Assembly (NCBI GenBank): GCA_015499995.1
Contig: JADNRV010000085.1
Coordinates: 1-64,000 of the forward strand
Direction: 5' to 3'
DNA: 64,000 bases
Source of the DNA: Flammula alnicola
Lineage: Eukaryota > Basidiomycota > Agaricomycetes > Agaricales > Strophariaceae
The notes beneath the pieces were generated by a model. It made no database searches. It saw only the letters and a program-made list of their open reading frames with translations, and was not told the origin of the DNA. The position numbers and the translations under genes were made by a program. Below, piece by piece: positions 58,772 through 64,000 of this stretch. Every line of letters begins with the position of its first letter. Positions within the stretch are counted from its first letter, which is position 1.

Positions 58772-61166
58772 CTGCTATACCTACTGCACAGACACTCAGT
58801 CGTTCCGCGGTCGTGAAAGGAGAGGAAAAGAATGGGCAAAATAGAAAATGATGCACGACTGAGCCGATGTCTCCATGTGATCCTGTCAGCGCCGTGAATG
58901 GTGGAATTATTGTGCATCCGAATGGAAATTTCAAATTTCATAAAGCCCATCAGATGAGAGATGGCAACACTGAAACCGAATGACATGGGCGGGCCTCGGT
59001 TAGAAACATCAGCCAATCGCTGCAAGCCGCTTAACGTTAACTGAAGAACGGTGGGAATACTTATGTCTGAATATGGGGAGAGCCATGTCGACTTTTTACG
59101 ATAAGCGCCGATGGCAGAGTCTCGACCCGCCACGCCCGACACATACTTAGTAGTCCAGCGCATCAAGGTGGATATCTCGGAAACAAAAACGAGATCCCGT
59201 ATACATGGCTTCATTTCGTGAGAGGTCCCCTACGTATACTTTCATCATCGACAATTTCAAGAGGATAACATGAAGGAAGGGCCCAGTAATTCGCACCCAC
59301 GCCCTTCAAGTTAACTTTAAAATTCGACGTCAGGTCTCCCAAACGGATATCCTTGAGCTACGCGCCAAAAATGGTACTAGTGGATGTACCTACGAAGATC
59401 TGACCTTGCCAGAGAGTAATACTTATCCTGGGGGGCTCACATATTGCGGAGCTTACGAAAGCTCTTTCGATCATGAATTCGACTACATAAACTCTTTTGA
59501 GCTTTGGCTTTCTTCCTTACATAAACACGACCACTGAATATTGAATTCTCTTCCAACCACTTGCTGCAATGCAGTCGTTCCCTAACCCTCATAAGTATCA
59601 CCATCAATATCACCAACCACCACATCTTCCTTATCGGATCCCGGGTACTTCATCTCACGTTTCTCAGCCAATATTTTCGGTTGACATTGACGAACCCTCT
59701 AAGGGCTGAAATAGTGCAAGAAACATAAGTTTCATTCTTCCAGGAATGTGGCCCGTATACCGCATATATTCAGAGTTTATGCATAACGGTTGGCTGCGCA
59801 ATAATGTTGCGCATCCGATTTGCTTGGTGCAGTCCAGTTCAGCCTTTCTGTGCAAGGTAAGACTCAAATATATGCGCATATATGCGCTCAATCTTGATGA
59901 TCAGACATCAGAGATGGCATGCCATAACCCATGGCTACCAACCAATGTTAGGTGAGGTTCGTCTCGTACAACAGTGAACAGTCCTATTGACAAAACCAGA
60001 GATGGCATCACGTATAGACTCGCCGACTGACAGTTTAACATCACCCCTTATGTATGGAGCTGCGTCGATATACACCTGCGATACGGCCGAATCCGCCGGC
60101 AGACTAGCGCCCGATAAACTAGGTTATCGATTGAGAACTGTACGCACTTCCTATTTGTCGTCTTATACGTGGGACAAACGTCTTCTTTGTAGCACCGCCT
60201 CCTGCTGGAAAGCTCGTAGAGATTTCCAGAGATGCAACTCCAGGCTAAGCTGTAAGAATAGATGAAACGCCCTTGGATTCCGCTGTTGGTATCACCCCAC
60301 TCTCCAAGGTAAGGCGATTTTCATAGAGACATGACCTGATTGATATCTGAAGAAGCTGGGCATATTTTGGAGGATCTGAGGAGCGAAGCCAAGAGGATAA
60401 CTATCAATCGCGAGTGCAGTTTTTGAGGTTTATCGTGGGTCGTTGAACTGATTCTGGTTCGTCCTTTATTTGCATTCACAGATATGTAGAAGAGATCGCT
60501 TTGACCAGGTTTTTGATTCAGCTGAAGCAGCACCGAGAGAGAATCCGAGGTGCGATCGTTTATGAGCTATTGGTGTTTTTACTCGCTCTGCAACCCGCTT
60601 GACGTATGATCCATATGCATTTAGGCAGCACGGCTAGAGGCAGATGACAGGAAGATCGGGGATATCAGGAAATAACCCTAGAGTATGTGATGGAGCTAAA
60701 GCGAGAAAACTTTGAATCCATAACTAATTGCTTTGTCGCAGAGAACATTTATCTGAGAAGTCGACGCGTCCTGCACAGCTTTAGCAGCGTTATGGTCGAT
60801 CGGCATGAGGGAAGTGTGGATCGTCAGAGGTGTCATGGACGTTCCTTGACGAACTTGTTCTACCTGGTCGTCCGAGTCGGACACACGCCGTCATGGAAGC
60901 TGGATGAAAACTTTTAAAACCGGGAACCGTGGGACGGGACGCTCGCGGGTCTCGATCACGCCCAGGTCGGGTCCTACCAAATTGGGAGCAGGTCTGACGT
61001 CAGTGCTGGTTGAAGTTCTGGTAATTTCTCCGTCAATCTCCTCACTCCCGCTCACCTACAAAGACTGGATCGCTATTTCTGGCATGCACGCGTAACCCCG
61101 CGCCTGACGCACATTGCTCGACTCCGTTGTCCCCGACAGACCAACAATCCAGTCCAAATTCTACTA
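58772..61166. other. 2.4 kb without a recognised gene
   Basis: Scattered short frames on both strands with no motif. The right part should contain the HSP78 promoter; I did not find a convincing run of alternating GAA/TTC heat-shock elements, though single half-sites occur. Confidence 0.4.
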
Positions 61167-64000
61167 ATGTCTCGCATACTGTCTCCAGGCAGCTCACATT
61201 TCAAGCTTGCCCGAACTCCCATCTTAACACAGTCCAAGCAGTTGTCTTATTTATCACAAGGACAATCTCCGAAGCTTTTACGATATGCTCGAACGCGAAT
61301 ACGGGCAGGGCCTCTTCTGCTCGTTCCCTCCGCTTGCGTCGCCCTTCGCAGCGGATTCCAGAGTCTGAGACATTATGCCAATGGTCCGGGAGGTCCTCCA
61401 GGTGGTGGCGGTGGCGGTGGTGGTTTTCCTGGGTTCAGTTTTGGTCAACAGCACCAGAAAGGAGATGCATTGAAGGAATACGTTCGTTGATAACGTCTTC
61501 TCCTCGATGCCTTTGTCTGACCTCCTCTGTACAGAGCGTGGATTTGACCGAGTTGGCGAAAGAAGGTAAACTGGATCCGACAATTGGAAGAGATGAAGGT
61601 ACGTATTCAACAATAGCATGAGTTGGACGCTGTTGACGATACCTCCTTTGCTTCAGAAATTCGACGCACGATCCAAAGTAAGCCTACTATTTTTCAAATA
61701 TATTGGCGCAAATGATACTAAATTCTACGAATAAAGTCTTGTCCCGAAGAACGAAGTCAAATCCAGTAGTACGTCTATCTTGAAACACGGTCGCATAGGC
61801 AGGTGTGCTTAAATTCTTGTCAGCTCATCGGTCCTCCGGGTGTTGGGAAGACAGCTATCTTGGAAGGATTGGCCAGCCGCATTGTTTCTAAAGAAGTTCC
61901 AGAGGTACGGAAGAGACGCGATTTGTGACACATCCATTCTTATTGACGTCTTGTGCAGTCTCTCCACAATAAACGCGTGCTTTCAATCGACCTTGCCGCG
62001 ATTATGGCAGGTACTGGGATCAGAGGGCAGTTCGAGGAGAAATTCAAAGCCCTTCTACGGGATATCGAGGAAGAGGTGCGCGTTTCGGCTGACTTTGTTT
62101 GTTCTAGAATATAATAAACTTGTCCTCCCATCTACAGAGCGGCAAAGTCATCTGTTTCATAGACGAAGTCCGTGAGTACTCCGTCCATCACGCCATCGAT
62201 GGCATTATTAACATTTGTCGCGCAGACACACTCTTCAACCTGGGCAAAGCAGAAGGCAGCATTGACGCAGGACAGATGATTAAGCCTGCCTTGGCGAGGG
62301 GCCTCCAACTAGTAGGAGCGACCACACGTAAGTCTCTTCGTCCTCGCGCGCGGACCTGCGCAAATGCTAATAACCGACTTCCCACTCGACAGCCGACGAA
62401 TATCGTAAAACTATCGGCAAAGACGCGGCCCTCGAGCGGAGGTTCCAACCTGTCACTATCGACGAGCCCACAGTCGCGTCTACGATATCAATTTTGCGTG
62501 GTCTGAAATCGAGATACGAGGTACATCACGGAGTCGAGATCGCTGATAGCGCTCTGGTCACCGGTTAGTCTTTTTTTCACAACGACTGCCGAGAATGGAC
62601 CCCTTGTCTCACTGATTTCTTTTGTTTGAATAGCTGCTGTGTATTCTGCACGTTATATCTCGGATCGGTACCTACCAGATAAAGCCATCGACCTAGTTGA
62701 CGAAGCAGCTTCGGCTCTGCGTCTCGCTCAGGAGTCTAAACCCGACGAACTCGAGGCTCTTGATCGGGAAATCATGACACTTCAAATCGAACTGGAGAGT
62801 TTGAAGAAGGAGACGGACGTGTTTAGCGTCGAAAGGCGGACCAAGGTCGAAAACGATTTGCTCGTGAAACGGCAGGAAGCGTCTGCGTTGACTTCCGTGT
62901 GGCAGGCTGGTGCGTCTTCGTACTGAATATCTACATTCTTTGACACGTATATTTATGATTTTTTTCTTCTTCTTGCTTTCAGAACGTGCGCGTTTGCAGA
63001 AAATCAAGGAAACCAAGCAGAGATTGGAAGACGCCAAGTATCAGCTGGAAGTCGCGCAACGGCAAGGCCAGTTCGAATTGGCCTCTCGTCTGCGGTTCGC
63101 CACCATCCCGGAGCTTGAGCGACAGCTGCCTACGGAAAGCGAATCAGAGGCGAACGACGAATCTCCATTGGCCATGCTCCACGATCGTGTCACGTCCAGC
63201 GATATTTCGCGTGTCGTTGCGAAAGCGACGGGTATTCCCGTTCAGAATTTGTTGAAAGGCGAGAGGGATAAACTTGTGCATGTGCGTAATTTTTTTGCGG
63301 TGGTCTCTCCGATAGTGCGACGACATTCTAATTCGAATTCAATTTGTCAGATGGAAGAGACTCTCCGCCAACGTGTCGTCGGCCAGGACCATGTCGTCGA
63401 AGCTATCAGCGATGCTGTGCGGATATCGCGAGCAGGTTTACAAGCACCTAATCGTCCTGTTGCTTCGTTCTTGTTCTTGGGACCTACGGGTGTAGGAAAG
63501 GTACGTCTGCGTGCTTCACATTGAGTACTCTTCAAATAACATACTATTGCAGACAGAGCTTTGCAAGACGCTTGCTGCTTTCTTATACAATGACGAGCAA
63601 AGAGGCTTGTAAGTACCTTTTGTTGTTCCTGGTTATGATCGTTTATCAATTTATTATACAGGATAACTATTAACATGTCAGAAGTGAGTCGCTGACTGAC
63701 GCTGCGACGATTGTTTCTTGACAATCTCTTTCTTTATAGTATCACGATCGACACACGATTTCACGCTTGATTGGTGCTGCGCCTGGTTATGTCGGGTTTG
63801 AGGAAGGCGGTCAGTTAACGGAGGCTGTGCGTCGGAAACCCTATGGTATGTGAAATTTAGCAAACCATACGCCTTCAACATCTCATGTAATTGCGTTCTG
63901 CAGCCGTTATATTGCTCGACGAATTGGAGAAAGCACACAAGGTTCGTTGTTGTTCCAGTATCATATAATTGCTTAACTTATCGTTGCATCTTTCAGGATG
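61167..64000 (+). CDS. HSP78: Mitochondrial Hsp78/ClpB-type disaggregase, 5' part (cut by window end)
   Basis: Starts [20 protein letters not shown] with an Arg/Ser-rich, acid-poor presequence ([20 protein letters not shown]) typical of mitochondrial import, followed by a Gly-rich linker. Like yeast Hsp78 it lacks the ClpB N domain and goes to [23 protein letters not shown]1: [20 protein letters not shown] (Walker A), VICFIDEV (Walker B, with an intron inside the following HTLF), [16 protein letters not shown] coiled middle domain follows ([20 protein letters not shown]). NBD2 has [20 protein letters not shown] (Walker A), [20 protein letters not shown] with [16 protein letters not shown], and [12 protein letters not shown] (Walker B) at the edge. 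About 12 introns, many under 60 nt. It resolves aggregates in the matrix with mitochondrial Hsp70. Confidence 0.93.

Noticed and set aside
58772..61166. Heat-shock element cluster ahead of HSP78
   Set aside because: Only isolated GAA or TTC half-sites were seen, without three adjacent alternating units.

Overview
The window reads as nuclear DNA of a filamentous basidiomycete, most likely an Agaricomycete. Genes are split by many short GT...AG introns of about 45-70 nt. Several families are typical of that class: a DUF6534 membrane protein, F-box proteins that begin MSRI(R/S)NLPIELM, a tandem WSC protein, an aryl-alcohol-oxidase-like GMC oxidoreductase, and transposons of the Ty3/gypsy chromovirus, hAT, Tc1/mariner and CACTG-ended types. 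No tRNA, rRNA or CRISPR array was seen.

Layout from left to right. 1-1163 (-): a broken TET/JBP-like dioxygenase that runs off the edge. 1.56-4.17 kb (-): F-box gene A, a scrap of PMI exon 1 and the 3' end of a DnaJ gene. 4.17-8.55 kb (-): an S28 peptidase cut off at its 3' end, a signal-peptide/transmembrane gene (TM copy A) and a spacer repeat. 8.56-12.27 kb (-): an F-box pseudogene, another PMI scrap and the full TPR/DnaJ cochaperone gene. 12.8-15.1 kb (-): DUF6534 gene. 17.6-19.3 kb (+): class V aminotransferase. 19.6-21.1 kb (-): mannose-6-phosphate isomerase. 21.3-23.3 kb (+): F-box gene broken by a hAT MITE. 23.8-33.2 kb: gypsy retroelement whose 5' LTR is itself split by a 3.35 kb insertion that carries a hairpin minisatellite. 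33.8-35.3 kb (+): intact F-box gene. 36.3-40.8 kb: a 4.5 kb element with TIRs of about 132 bp that contains a tyrosine-recombinase ORF. 41-43 kb: composite insert with two MITEs. 43.2-48.6 kb (+): TM copy B (frameshifted) and a full S28 peptidase. 49.7-52.3 kb (+): GMC oxidoreductase. 53.9-56.7 kb (+): WSC protein. 57.2-58.8 kb (-): TM copy C. 61.2 kb to the end (+): mitochondrial Hsp78/ClpB, cut by the window edge.

The main story is structural. One block (spacer, TM gene, S28 gene) exists as an inverted pair: about 4.4 kb compact at 8.55-4.17 kb and about 11.6 kb at 35.9-47.5 kb. The second arm is longer because of the TIR element, the 2 kb composite insert and a 0.68 kb insert. A second block (F-box, PMI exon-1 scrap, DnaJ) is repeated directly at 1.5-4.17 and 8.6-10.7 kb. 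The F-box/PMI divergent pair at 21 kb looks like the source of the PMI scraps. Housekeeping or metabolic genes (PMI, HSP78, DnaJ/TPR, aminotransferase) therefore sit among secreted or surface genes (S28, GMC, WSC, TM) in a transposon-rich region prone to rearrangement. Exon boundaries were read by eye, so splice sites and frameshift calls are provisional; several single-base indels could be assembly errors.
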